A stretch of DNA of 64,000 nucleotides from Paeniglutamicibacter kerguelensis. GTDB taxonomy: Bacteria > Actinomycetota > Actinomycetes > Actinomycetales > Micrococcaceae. Made by a program: the position numbers and the translations under genes. How positions within the stretch are numbered: the stretch's first letter is position 1; each line of letters opens with the position of its first letter. The stretch covers positions 186,001 through 250,000 of the forward strand of contig NZ_JAGIOF010000001.1 of NCBI RefSeq assembly GCF_017876535.1, given 5' to 3'. Under the pieces are notes generated by a model. It saw nothing but the letters and a program-made list of their open reading frames with translations, was not told where the DNA came from and did no database searches. Below, piece after piece: positions 35,412-43,580 of this stretch.

Positions 35412-36056
35412 GTGAGACTACTACTGATTCGCCACGGCGAAACCGCCTCCAACGTGGTGCAGGCTCTGGACACGGCGGCGCCCGGCGCGCCGCTGAACGA
35501 GGTGGGCGTGGCCCAGGCCGAAAAGCTTGCCGAGCAACTCGCCATGGAAGAACTGGACGCGGTCTATTCATCCCCCTTGATCCGCGCCAAGATGACGGCA
35601 ACGCCGCTGGCAACGACTCGTGGGCTGCTCTTGGCCGAATACGCGGGCCTGCGCGAAATCTCCGCGGGCGAATTGGAAATGCGCACCGATATGGATGCGC
35701 AGCTGGCATACCGTGACGTTTTCTTTAGGTGGCTTCAGGGAGACCTCTTGGCGAAGATCCCCGGCGGTGAGGACGGACGCACCGCACTTGAGCGGTTCAG
35801 TGCCGTCATCGAACGGGCGAGCGCCGACGGCACCGAATCGCTGGCCGTGGTCAGCCACGGGGCCATGCTGATGACCTGGCTTGCCAGCCGAAAATCAAAC
35901 TTTGACCTTTCCCTCTTGCGGCATGCCCCGTTGCAGAATACGGGCGTTGCGGTTCTCGAATCAGGACCGGTGGATCGCTGGACGGTGCACAGCTGGCAGG
36001 GCCAACCTCTATCGAGCGGTTCGGGTGGAGCAAATCGCCGTGCGGCCCGCGGGTAA
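35412..36056 (+). CDS. Histidine phosphatase (phosphoglycerate-mutase-like)
   Basis: 214 residues. The N-terminal LLLIRHGETASN motif holds the phospho-accepting His and Arg, YSSPLIRAKMTA the second Arg, and VVSHGAMLMTWL the second His. Broad-specificity phosphatases of this branch act on sugar phosphates or cobalamin intermediates. The GTG start (35412) follows AGAGTAAAA rather than a clear ribosome site. Confidence 0.83.
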   Translation: MRLLLIRHGETASNVVQALDTAAPGAPLNEVGVAQAEKLAEQLAMEELDAVYSSPLIRAKMTATPLATTRGLLLAEYAGLREISAGELEMRTDMDAQLAYRDVFFRWLQGDLLAKIPGGEDGRTALERFSAVIERASADGTESLAVVSHGAMLMTWLASRKSNFDLSLLRHAPLQNTGVAVLESGPVDRWTVHSWQGQPLSSGSGGANRRAARG

Positions 36057-36155
36057 TAGCCGCATTCGAGTTCGGCTTGTAAATTCGGCCGTCGGGCAGG
36101 CAGCAAGAAGCAGGCCCGGTGGATGAAGCCTGTATTCGCTGGCCCACGGATCCAT

Positions 36156-36185
36156 GGATTAGGATAGGAATACCTTCCCTAATCC
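36156..36185. promoter_or_regulatory. Candidate DtxR/IdeR iron box before siderophore-interacting protein
   Basis: GGATTAGG and CCTAATCC are perfect 8-base arms with AGG/CCT nested inside, 16 bases before the downstream GTG. Read as a 19-mer from 36159, TTAGGATAGG... agrees with about 13 of 19 positions of the DtxR/IdeR consensus, and the reverse strand offers an overlapping match. TTAGGATAG recurs before the heme oxygenase gene. Confidence 0.6.
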
Positions 36186-36201
36186 AAGAAAGTGGTCTTT
36201 G

Positions 36202-37050
36202 GTGAGTACACAGAGTTTGGCACGTCAGGTTCGTCCACAGGTGGTCCTCGAAGTGGTGGCTACCGAGATGCTTTCCGAGCACATGGTTCGGTTGACCTTT
36301 GGTGGGCAGGGATTTGCAAACTACCAAGACAAGCTGGTTTCCGATCGTTACGTGAAGATCCTCTTCACCAAGCCAGAGCTGGGGCTCGTGCCGCCCTATG
36401 ACCTGGACGCCCTGCGTGATGAACTTGCACCGGAGGATTTCCCGGTGCGCCGCACCTACACGCTGCACCATGTGGACCTGGAAGCCGAGACCGTGCAGAT
36501 CGACTTTGTAGTTCATGGTGACGAGGGACTGGCTGGTCCTTGGGCCCAGAACGCCAAACTCGGTGACCTGATCTGCTTCAGCAGCCCCGGAGGTCTCTAC
36601 ACGCCGGATCCGGCATTCGACCGACACCTGCTGATCGGTGACGAGACGGCACTGCCGGCCATCTCGGCCGCGATTCTGGACATGACTCCGGAAATGGTCG
36701 GCGACATTTATCTTGAGGTCGGCGGCCCCGAGGACCACGTCGAACTCGCCGTGCCAAAGGGTGTCGAGGTCCACTGGCTGCACCGCGGCGGACCTTTCAC
36801 CCCTGAAAACACGCGGATCGAATCCGTGGTGCGCGCCGCGCACTGGCCCGAGGGAACCGTCCAGGTCTTCGCCCACGGCGAGCGGGAAACCATGAAATCC
36901 CTGCGGGCCTACCTGCACGGTGAACGCGAGGTTGACCGCAGGGCCATGTCCCTTTCGGCATACTGGGCCTTTGGCCGGGCCGAAGACGAATTCCAGGCGG
37001 AAAAGAAAAGCCCGATTGGGCAGATCTTCCCGGAGCCACTGAACGCCTGA
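36202..37050 (+). CDS. Siderophore-interacting protein (FAD ferric reductase)
   Basis: 282-residue flavoprotein of the ViuB/SIP family, which reduces ferric siderophores in the cytoplasm to release iron. FAD-binding RRTYTLHHVDLEAETVQIDFVVHG (about 90-112), then GPWAQNAKLGDLICFSSPGG, LIGDETALPAISAAI and VFAHGERETMKSLRAYL follow the family order. The GTG at 36202 (TTG at 36199 also possible) lies behind GAAAGTGG. The upstream iron box and the heme oxygenase further on make an iron-acquisition stretch. Confidence 0.9.
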   Translation: MSTQSLARQVRPQVVLEVVATEMLSEHMVRLTFGGQGFANYQDKLVSDRYVKILFTKPELGLVPPYDLDALRDELAPEDFPVRRTYTLHHVDLEAETVQIDFVVHGDEGLAGPWAQNAKLGDLICFSSPGGLYTPDPAFDRHLLIGDETALPAISAAILDMTPEMVGDIYLEVGGPEDHVELAVPKGVEVHWLHRGGPFTPENTRIESVVRAAHWPEGTVQVFAHGERETMKSLRAYLHGEREVDRRAMSLSAYWAFGRAEDEFQAEKKSPIGQIFPEPLNA

Positions 37051-37114
37051 GTCATGGCCGGCAACGGCACAAGGATTCCCCGCGGGATCGTTAGCGCTTG
37101 ACCGCAAGGATGAG

Positions 37115-37167
37115 GACCCCCGGTGGGCGTGGAGCCCCGACGCTCCACGCCCACCGGGGGTCTTTTT
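37115..37167 (+). terminator. Very strong Rho-independent terminator
   Basis: GACCCCCGGTGGGCGTGGAGC and its exact complement around the loop CCCGAC form a stem of about 21 pairs followed by TTTTT. It ends the siderophore-interacting-protein transcript. Confidence 0.92.
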
Positions 37168-37840
37168 GGGCCCGGGCCAACCAGATGCTGGTTGAGTCGC
37201 CGGTGGCCCTTGGTGACAAGATCCAAGGCGGGCCGGGACAGCCTGGCGGTGGACGGCATCTCATGGTTCTTGTGGTCACCGAGCACTTTTGCACTGCTGA
37301 GTGCTGTTCCTCAGGCGTCGGCTTGTGAAATCGGCGTTGCAGGGCCTCCGGCAAATAAAATTGCCAGAACGGCCATGAACGCAACAGCTTTGGGCGGCCG
37401 GCGACTGAACGGCGTGGTGCGCAATTTTTTTCGTTCGGAATGTGTCATCGAAACATGATGCATGCGTTTTTTGGGGTCCGCTCAAATGACTTTCGTGATG
37501 AATCCCCAAGTGGCACCCAAGTAAAGAAGGCCCAATTTCAGGAGCCCAATTTAACGTAGGTTGATGTGAGCAAACTGGACAAATGTCGGTTCAAACTGAA
37601 AGCCGCTCATCTTATGGCATTGTGCGGGCCCCTGCGAGGAAGTATCTTTTCCTAGATGCCGTAAATTGAAAGGCTTTGTTTGAGTCCCCGGCGACGTGTC
37701 GGTGAAATTTGATGATGACTAGGGTGTTGAATGATTACCGAATCGGCATTGGCTGGCAAGGCGTGCTGAAAATGTGTCATTGCGTGGTGTTTGATGGCCT
37801 ATTACGTCAGCTCAAGCTATCGTTATTGGTGCCATTGTGG
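37168..37840. other. Intergenic stretch, lower GC; one short secreted-like frame only
   Basis: About 670 bases between the terminator and the heme oxygenase iron box. The only coding sign I see is the 45-codon frame at 37311-37448 (separate entry). The right part (37450-37840) is clearly more AT-rich than its surroundings and shows no gene. It probably holds the heme oxygenase promoter. Confidence 0.4.
37311..37448 (-). pseudogene. 45-codon signal-peptide-like frame, possible gene remnant
   Basis: Opens MTHSERKKLRTTPFSRRPPK, then a hydrophobic stretch AVAFMAVLAILFAGG and PATPISQADA before a TGA. This has the charge pattern, hydrophobic core and small-residue end of a complete Sec signal peptide, but almost no mature protein. 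It may be the 5' end of a broken secreted gene, a real micropeptide, or chance. It lies between two iron-boxed genes, where a heme-binding surface protein would be expected. The sequence downstream of its stop looks non-coding to me. Confidence 0.35.
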
Positions 37841-37859
37841 TTAGGATAGCTTTAACTCA
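37841..37859 (+). promoter_or_regulatory. Candidate DtxR/IdeR iron box before heme oxygenase
   Basis: TTAGGATAGCTTTAACTCA agrees with about 13 of 19 positions of the DtxR/IdeR consensus and shares TTAGGATAG with the box at 36159. It lies 25 bases upstream of the preferred heme oxygenase start. In Corynebacterium the heme oxygenase gene is known to be iron-regulated by DtxR. Confidence 0.55.
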
Positions 37860-37883
37860 ATGAACAATCTCAGGGGGATGCTG

Positions 37884-38552
37884 ATGTCGCAGGGCGACGA
37901 GGTGCTGTTTTCTACCAGGCTCAAGGAAGTAACTAAGGCCGACCATGATGAGGCGGAAGGCAGCGAATTCATCACCACGCTGATGAACGGGACGCGCAAC
38001 TCGCGTGACTACGTCCTTTTGCTCTCGCAGTACACCTACATCTATTCGGCACTGGAGGTTGAGGTTCGGGCCCTGGTCAAGGACCCCGACTTGGCACCCA
38101 TTTTTGATCTCCGCCTGGAACGCATGTCCAAGATCCAGGCGGATCTCGACAGCCTCCTGCCTGCGCACGGGCTCACCGATCTCCCCGAGCCGCTCCCGGC
38201 GACCCAGGATTATGTGCGGCATATTCGTGCAGCGGCCGACGATCCTGCCAGGATTGTTGCCCACCACTACCTGCGCTACCTGGGCGATTTGTCCGGCGGC
38301 CAGATCATTGGCCGACTCGTGGAGCGCCACTATGGGATCGCCCCAGACGACCTCAGCATGTGGCGCTTCGAGGGGATCGACAAGCACAAGCCATACAAGG
38401 ACGAATACCGCGCGAAGCTAAACGTTTACGCGGTTACACCCGAGCGGGTTTCATCCCTGCTCGAAGAGGCGGCGAAGGGATTCACGCTTAACAAGGCGCT
38501 GTTTAGGGAATTGCTCACCCAATCACAGCAGTCGACTTCGATGTCGGCTTAG
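37884..38552 (+). CDS. hmuO: Biliverdin-forming heme oxygenase
   Basis: 222-residue enzyme opening heme to biliverdin, CO and iron. The proximal His lies in TKADHDEAEGSEF (about residue 17), the flexible distal helix in HYLRYLGDLSGGQIIGRLV (about 128-146), and the C-terminal FEGIDKHKPYKDEYR matches HmuO/HO-1. I chose the ATG at 37884 (MSQGDEVLF) because AGGGGG lies at proper spacing. ATGs at 37878 and 37860 are in frame but have no site. Uses heme as an iron source and fits the neighbouring siderophore reductase. Confidence 0.92.
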   Translation: MSQGDEVLFSTRLKEVTKADHDEAEGSEFITTLMNGTRNSRDYVLLLSQYTYIYSALEVEVRALVKDPDLAPIFDLRLERMSKIQADLDSLLPAHGLTDLPEPLPATQDYVRHIRAAADDPARIVAHHYLRYLGDLSGGQIIGRLVERHYGIAPDDLSMWRFEGIDKHKPYKDEYRAKLNVYAVTPERVSSLLEEAAKGFTLNKALFRELLTQSQQSTSMSA

Positions 38553-38583
38553 CAAAAATCGGCGAATTCCAGTTCAGCCGGTG

Positions 38584-38633
38584 AAAAGGGCGGATCCGCG
38601 AAGCTTGGTAACACTTCGGGGGACCGCCCTTTT
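38584..38633. terminator. Bidirectional terminator
   Basis: AAAAGGGCGG and CCGCCCTTTT enclose a secondary GCGAAG/CTTCG(G) pairing. It sits between the heme oxygenase stop and the convergent alkA stop and has A and U tracts on both sides. Confidence 0.85.
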
Positions 38634-38639
38634 GCATGT

Positions 38640-39491
38640 CTAGCTAGCGGCGTCGGAAGCCCACAGGTGCACCATGGCATAGGACCTGTACGGGGTCCAC
38701 GCCGCAGACAGGCGCGCCGCTTCGCGCTCGGTCACGCGATTCAATGCCCGGCGGACCACCAAGTCCCCGGGCACAAAGGCATCGGGATCGCTCCTGCCGC
38801 GCATCTGCAGGTAATCGGCGGTCCACGGCCCCACGCCGCGCAGGGCAAGCAGCTCTTCGCGATTCAGGGGGAATTCGCTCGGGGCGGCAAAGCCCTTGGC
38901 TGCAAAGCTCTCCGCCATGGCAAATAGGGTGGTTGCGCGTGCCCGGGTCAGCCCGATCGCCTCGCGCAGGGCATCGACGCCATTGTCGAGGACGTCCTCC
39001 GGACGCGGAAAAATCCGAAGCCCTTCCGCGTCCTCGCGACCGTAGGCTGCGACAAAACGCCCGCCGAACGTGCGGCCGGCAGCCAGCGAGACCTGCTGCC
39101 CCAGGATGGTGGTTGCTGCGGCCTCGAAGCCGTTGAGGTAGCCGACCGAACGGAGCCAGGGCCTGGCGCCCACCAGCGGGGCCAGCAGCGTGTCGTCGGC
39201 AAAGGCCGCCTGGATTGGCGCGAGGTCCGTATCCAGATCAAGCCACGTGCGGATGACTCGGATGAGTTCCGCCGCGTCTTCGGTGGGCGATTCCGTGCAC
39301 CCGAGGTGAACGCCGTCTTCTGAGAATTCCAGGGTGGCGGCGCGAGGCCCGGAGACAAGCGAAACAATGCGCGTGTGCCGGTTGTTTGCCGGATCGTGGA
39401 TGTCCAAGCCGGGGATGGAGTGGATGCCCAGCACGTGCATCATGTGCCCCGGGTCCAGCTTCCCGTTGGCTTCAAGGAACCGCCGGATCAT
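38640..39491 (-). CDS. alkA: DNA-3-methyladenine glycosylase II (AlkA type)
   Basis: 283 residues of the HhH-GPD superfamily, removing alkylated bases. The N-terminal part resembles the AlkA TATA-like domain, GFEAAATTILGQQVSLAAG starts the helical core, and the hairpin plus catalytic Asp are seen in LRGVGPWTADYLQMRGRSDPDAFVPGDLVVRRAL (about 210-240). The start overlaps the tag stop as ATGA, so both repair enzymes are made together. A longer upstream frame exists but runs through tag in another frame. Confidence 0.92.
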   Translation of the reverse strand: MIRRFLEANGKLDPGHMMHVLGIHSIPGLDIHDPANNRHTRIVSLVSGPRAATLEFSEDGVHLGCTESPTEDAAELIRVIRTWLDLDTDLAPIQAAFADDTLLAPLVGARPWLRSVGYLNGFEAAATTILGQQVSLAAGRTFGGRFVAAYGREDAEGLRIFPRPEDVLDNGVDALREAIGLTRARATTLFAMAESFAAKGFAAPSEFPLNREELLALRGVGPWTADYLQMRGRSDPDAFVPGDLVVRRALNRVTEREAARLSAAWTPYRSYAMVHLWASDAAS

Positions 39492-40084
39492 ACGGGCCAA
39501 ACCCCCGAGGTGCCCCGGCGGTGGCTCTGCACCAGGTGGGTGTCGACGATCCCCAGCGCTTCCATGAGTGCATACATCGTCGTGGGTCCCACGAAGGAGA
39601 ATCCGCGCTTCTTCAGTGCATTGGACAGGGCAAGCGATTCCGGGCTGGTGGTCGGGATGTCGGCCATGGTGAGCGGAGTCGGTGTCTGAACGGGCTTGAA
39701 GGACCATACGAAATCGGCCAGACCGCCGTCTTTTCGCAATTCGATGGTTGCCCTCGCGTTCTTGATGGTTGCAAGGATCTTTGCCCGGTTCCGGATGATT
39801 CCGGCGTTGCCGAGCAGTTCCTCGACCTTGTCCTCGCCAAAGCCCTGGACGGTGTCCGGGTCGAAGTTGGCGAAAGCCTCGCGGAAGTTCTCGCGCTTGC
39901 GCAGGATCGTGGCCCACGACAACCCCGACTGGAACGCCTCGAGGCTGAGGCGCTCAAAGACCCCGTGCTCGTCGCGCACCGGCATGCCCCACTCGAGGTC
40001 ATAGTATTCGCGCATCATCGGGTCGGTCGCGGCCCAGGCCGGACGAGCAAGTTGGTCTTCTCCGATGACAATCCCCGTATCCAT
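39488..40084 (-). CDS. tag: DNA-3-methyladenine glycosylase I, zinc-site variant
   Basis: 198 residues. YYDLEWGMPVRDEHGVFERLSLEAFQSGLSW, DKVEELLGNAGIIRNRAKI, DFVWSF and LKKRGFSFVGPTTMYALMEALGIV follow Tag throughout. Tag excises 3-methyladenine by the HhH fold. Unusual: of the four zinc ligands of E. coli Tag (Cys4, His17, His175, Cys179), Cys4 is Pro here (ARPAW), His17 is Tyr (YYDLEWG) and Cys179 is Ser (THLVQSH); only the second His remains. The N-terminus carries a 15-residue extension. It is divergent from the ArsR gene. Confidence 0.92.
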   Translation of the reverse strand: MDTGIVIGEDQLARPAWAATDPMMREYYDLEWGMPVRDEHGVFERLSLEAFQSGLSWATILRKRENFREAFANFDPDTVQGFGEDKVEELLGNAGIIRNRAKILATIKNARATIELRKDGGLADFVWSFKPVQTPTPLTMADIPTTSPESLALSNALKKRGFSFVGPTTMYALMEALGIVDTHLVQSHRRGTSGVWPV

Positions 40085-40136
40085 GTTCCAATCCTGCCAC
40101 GGGTTCTGCGTGACTGTACTTATCGTCAGGTGCCGC

Positions 40137-40160
40137 TATCATCGTAATATGACGATGATA
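40137..40160. promoter_or_regulatory. Inverted repeat over the ArsR start, metal-regulator operator
   Basis: TATCATCGT and ACGATGATA are perfect 9-base arms around AATATG. The spacing and AT-rich character suit SmtB/ArsR-type metal repressors. It covers the ATG of the ArsR gene itself, so binding would block transcription, and the mRNA leader must be very short. Confidence 0.7.
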
Positions 40161-40547
40161 ATTCGGGAAAGCCATGCGGGTCACGAAGCTGTGGAAACCC
40201 ACGCCTCTGCGGCCGCCCTTTTCCACGGCCTGGCAGATCCCACGCGCCTGATGATCCTGGCCCACCTGCGCACCGGGGAACATAAGGTCAAGGACCTCAC
40301 CGAGCATTTGGGCCTTGCCCAGAGCACCGTCAGTGCGCACCTCTCTTGCCTGCGTGACTGCGGGCTTGTCACCTCCCGTGCGGTGGGACGTTCCAGCATG
40401 TTCTCGCTGGCCAATCCCGGGTTGCTGTTTTCCCTGCTGGGGGAGGCTGAGAAGTACATCGGCCACAACGCCGCGCAAGGGCTGGACGCCCACGACTTCA
40501 GCGAGGTCCACGGGCTGCAGCGGGCCGAGGGGGCAGGACCGCAATGA
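40149..40547 (+). CDS. ArsR/SmtB-family metal-sensing repressor
   Basis: 132 residues with a winged helix: FHGLADPTRLMILAHLRTGEHKVKDLTEHLGLAQSTVSAHLSCLRD, the recognition helix being QSTVSAHL. His residues at both ends (ESHAGHEAVETHA, GHNA..DAHDFSEVHG) suggest a Zn/Co/Ni-type site in the terminal helices. The ATG at 40149 lies inside its own operator; ATG 40155 is an alternative. It overlaps the CDF exporter by ATGA. Confidence 0.9.
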   Translation: MTMIIRESHAGHEAVETHASAAALFHGLADPTRLMILAHLRTGEHKVKDLTEHLGLAQSTVSAHLSCLRDCGLVTSRAVGRSSMFSLANPGLLFSLLGEAEKYIGHNAAQGLDAHDFSEVHGLQRAEGAGPQ

Positions 40548-41458
40548 GTCACGACCATGACCACGGTGCCGCAACCGCCAACCGCACCAAGCTGGCCTGG
40601 GCCTTCGGGATCACCTTTGTCATCCTGATTTCCGAGGTCGTCGGCGCGATCGTGACCAACTCGTTGGCACTGCTCGTCGACGCCGCCCACATGCTTACCG
40701 ATTCCACGGGCCTGCTGCTGGCACTCACCGCGGCCACGCTGGTCATGCGCAAGCCAACGGCCAAGCGCACCTGGGGGTTCCGCCGGGCCGAGGTCCTTTC
40801 GGCAACCCTGCAGTCGGCACTGTTGCTCGGCGTCGGCATCTACGCCTTCATCGACGGCACCCGCCGGCTCTTTGAACCCGCGGAGGTCGCTGCCGGGGGT
40901 TTGCTCATCTTCGGCATCATCGGCCTGGTGGGCAACGTCGCCTCGATGCTCATCCTGGCCTCGGGCAAGGATGACAACCTGAACATGCGCGCCGCCTTCC
41001 TCGAGGTGCTCAACGACGCGCTCGGTTCCGTGGCCGTCATCATCTCGGCAATCATCATTTCGACGACCGGGTGGATGCAGGCCGACTCCATCGCCGCGAT
41101 GCTCATCTCGGCGATGATCATTCCCCGGGCGCTGAAGCTGCTGGGAGAGACCACCCACATCCTGCTCGAATCGACACCCAAGGGCCTTGACCTAGAAGAC
41201 GTGCGGGCGCACCTGACGGCCCACCCGCTGGTGCTGGCCGTCCACGACCTGCACGCCAGCCAGATCGCCTCGAACCTGCCGATCCTTTCGGCCCACGTGG
41301 TGGTGGCGGATGAGGCCTTCCGCAACGGGGCCGCGGCGACCCTGCTGGGCGAACTGCAATCCTGCGTGGCCCAGCACTTCGAGGTCAGCATCGAGCATTC
41401 CACGTTCCAGATCGAGGCTTCCAGCCACCAGACCCCGGAACACGAACGCCACGACTAG
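40544..41458 (+). CDS. CDF-family metal exporter (CzcD/ZitB type)
   Basis: 304-residue cation/proton antiporter with six membrane helices, a His-rich N-terminus (MSHDHDHG) and a cytoplasmic metal-binding C-terminal domain ending with His residues. TM2 carries DAAHMLTDSTGL (His-x3-Asp). TM5 carries EVLNDALGSVAVI, where the usual His-x3-Asp is Glu-x3-Asp, which may alter metal choice. Co-translated with the ArsR repressor, it is the effector of a metal-efflux pair, most likely Zn(II) or Co(II). Confidence 0.91.
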   Translation: MSHDHDHGAATANRTKLAWAFGITFVILISEVVGAIVTNSLALLVDAAHMLTDSTGLLLALTAATLVMRKPTAKRTWGFRRAEVLSATLQSALLLGVGIYAFIDGTRRLFEPAEVAAGGLLIFGIIGLVGNVASMLILASGKDDNLNMRAAFLEVLNDALGSVAVIISAIIISTTGWMQADSIAAMLISAMIIPRALKLLGETTHILLESTPKGLDLEDVRAHLTAHPLVLAVHDLHASQIASNLPILSAHVVVADEAFRNGAAATLLGELQSCVAQHFEVSIEHSTFQIEASSHQTPEHERHD

Positions 41459-41540
41459 CGACGGACCCCGCCCGAACGGTGCCGAATGCCCTTGGGTTGG
41501 AGATTTCCGCCGCACGCTGCGCATCGACCGCTGATTGAGA

Positions 41541-41584
41541 CGCCCGCGGCTTAGCTTTCCAAAGCTAAGCCGCGGGCGTTTCTT
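41541..41584 (+). terminator. Strong terminator after the metal-efflux operon
   Basis: CGCCCGCGGCTTAGCTTT and AAAGCTAAGCCGCGGGCG pair perfectly over 18 positions with a CC loop, followed by TTTCTT. Confidence 0.92.
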
Positions 41585-41990
41585 GTTGCCCGTTCGTCAA
41601 CGTCGGCCGCCTTGCCGTGCCCGCTCCTGACCCCCCTGCATCGGAACCTGACCATCGCTTTGCAAGGCATGGCCACCAAACAGCCGTTTTAACCTTCAAA
41701 ACTAAATGTAATAATCCCAGTTTTGGCTTAACGAAATGTTGCATCCAGGCATCCCTGGGTCGCGGATTTCACTTTCTCCACCGCGTGCGCGCGTTAAATA
41801 GCCGCTTTCCTGCCAGCGATCAAGAGTGCGGAAGGGGCGGCTCGCTTCAGAGGGGAATCTCTTCAAAGCCTTGTGTTCTAAATCATTCATCGTTACAGTT
41901 TTTCTCAATCGGAGGCCACGTGACGAGAATCACTAGGACGTGAAACTCCGAATGCTTGATCCCCTCATCGCATTCCAGCAAGGAGTCGTC
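41585..41990. other. Intergenic, AT-richer leader before the amine permease
   Basis: About 400 bases with a clear drop in GC around 41690-41740 and 41870-41920. I see no convincing gene; a 68-codon reverse frame (41702-41908) has no ribosome site and ordinary composition. The region probably holds the promoter and regulator site of the permease-P450 operon. AAGGAG at 41980-41985 is the ribosome site of the permease. Confidence 0.4.
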
Positions 41991-43508
41991 GTGTCCATAG
42001 AGTCACGTAAAGCACCAAGGTCCTCACCCCACGACCATGACGAGGATGCCGCGCATCTGGCGTCGCTCGGCTATACCTACGAAGCACAGTTCAAACGGGA
42101 AATGACGTTCTGGGGCAACGTCTCGCTCGGATTCACCTATCTCTCACCCGTGGTGGGAATCTACTCACTCTTCGCCATTGCGTTGGGCACAGCAGGGCCG
42201 CCGATGTTCTGGTCATTGCTCATTGTGGGAGCCGGACAGCTTCTGGTGGCCATGATCTTTGGTGAAATCGTGTCGAACTACCCCGTGGCCGGCGGCGTCT
42301 ACCCGTGGTCGCGACGGCTATGGGGCCGCAAATGGGGTTGGATGAACGGCTGGGTCTACCTGGCGGCGCTCCTGACAACGATTGCCTCGGTGGCATACGG
42401 TGCGGGCCCATATCTCGCGGCATTCCTCGGAATGGAAAGCAGCGTTGATGCAACCATCTTGGCCGCGCTGGTCGTTATCGCGCTGGCGACCTGTCTCAAC
42501 CTCCTTGGGACCGGCGTGTTGAACAAGGTTGCAATGCTCGGCCTGATCGCCGAACTCGGCGGTGCCGTAGTGGTTGGACTCTGGCTGGTTATCGGCCACC
42601 GCAACCACGACCTGTCCGTCCTCTTCGACTCCTTCGGGGCGGGTGAAGGCTCCGACTACTTCGTGGCCTTCGCGGCCGCCGGACTGATCGGAATCTTCCA
42701 GTACTACGGCTTCGAGGCCTGCGGCGACGTCGCCGAGGAAGTCCCGAACCCCGGCCGCACCATTCCCAAGGCCATGCGCATGACCATTTACATCGGGGGG
42801 GCCGCCGCGATGTTTGTCTGCCTCTCGCTGATCCTGGCCGTCCCCGATTTCGGTGCAGTGATTTCCGGTGCCGACTCAGATCCGCTTGTTGGCGTGCTGA
42901 TGGCAGCATTCGGCCCGGTTGGATACAAGGTCGTGCTCGGCGTGGTCCTGATTTCCTTCGTTTCCTGCGTCCTGAGCCTGCAGGCTGCCGCGAGTCGGCT
43001 GACCTACTCCATGGCCCGTGACGGCATCCTGCCGTTCAGCGGTTTGCTCAGCCGCTTCAGCGATCGCCGCCACGTGCCGCCATACGCCCTGCTGATCGCC
43101 GGTGTGTTCCCCGCATTGGTCGTGATCGGCTCCAAGATCTCCGAAGATGCGCTGGTCGCCATCATCTCCTTCGCGGCGATGGGCATGTACCTGGGCTTCC
43201 AAATGGTCGTCTTGGCTTCCTTGCGCGCCCGACTCAAGGGCTGGAAGCCGGCCGGCAAGTACCAGCTTGGTCGATGGGGCGTGCCGGTCAACGTGCTGGC
43301 CTTGCTCTGGGGTGTCCTGGGGATGGTCAACATGGCTTGGCCACGCACCCCGGAAGCCGGGTGGTTCGCTAACTACATCGTCTTGATTTCCTCGATTGCC
43401 GTACTGGGAATCGGTGGTCTGTACCTGGCTATTCGCAAACCACACCTCAAGGGCGATGCGCCCGCGGCCGACGCCATCAACCCCCGGGTTGCTGTCCAAA
43501 GCCGTTAG
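41991..43508 (+). CDS. APC-family amino acid/amine permease
   Basis: 505 residues with about 12 membrane helices. FWGNVSLGFTYLSPVVGIYSLFAIAL in TM1, GEIVSNYPVAGGVYPWSRRLWG, and FQYYGFEACGDVAEEVPNPGRTIPKAM (the conserved intracellular APC motif) are visible. I chose the GTG at 41991 (MSIESRKAPR) because AAGGAG lies five bases before it; an ATG at 41940 would add 17 residues without a site. It is first in the P450/glutamine-synthetase-like operon, so uptake of the amine substrate of that pathway is the natural role. Confidence 0.9.
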   Translation: MSIESRKAPRSSPHDHDEDAAHLASLGYTYEAQFKREMTFWGNVSLGFTYLSPVVGIYSLFAIALGTAGPPMFWSLLIVGAGQLLVAMIFGEIVSNYPVAGGVYPWSRRLWGRKWGWMNGWVYLAALLTTIASVAYGAGPYLAAFLGMESSVDATILAALVVIALATCLNLLGTGVLNKVAMLGLIAELGGAVVVGLWLVIGHRNHDLSVLFDSFGAGEGSDYFVAFAAAGLIGIFQYYGFEACGDVAEEVPNPGRTIPKAMRMTIYIGGAAAMFVCLSLILAVPDFGAVISGADSDPLVGVLMAAFGPVGYKVVLGVVLISFVSCVLSLQAAASRLTYSMARDGILPFSGLLSRFSDRRHVPPYALLIAGVFPALVVIGSKISEDALVAIISFAAMGMYLGFQMVVLASLRARLKGWKPAGKYQLGRWGVPVNVLALLWGVLGMVNMAWPRTPEAGWFANYIVLISSIAVLGIGGLYLAIRKPHLKGDAPAADAINPRVAVQSR

Positions 43509-43580
43509 TCCATTGCCGCCGGCCGACTTGGCCGTGCGGCCGGTCAGCCAAATCCAACACCACAACGAGAGGATCGCACC

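Noticed and set aside
41732..41754. Sigma-54-like GG/GC elements before the permease
   Set aside because: Spacing between GG and GC is wrong and this lineage is not expected to have sigma-54.
41702..41908. 68-codon reverse frame in the leader of the permease operon
   Set aside because: No ribosome site, no domain, no partner; likely chance.
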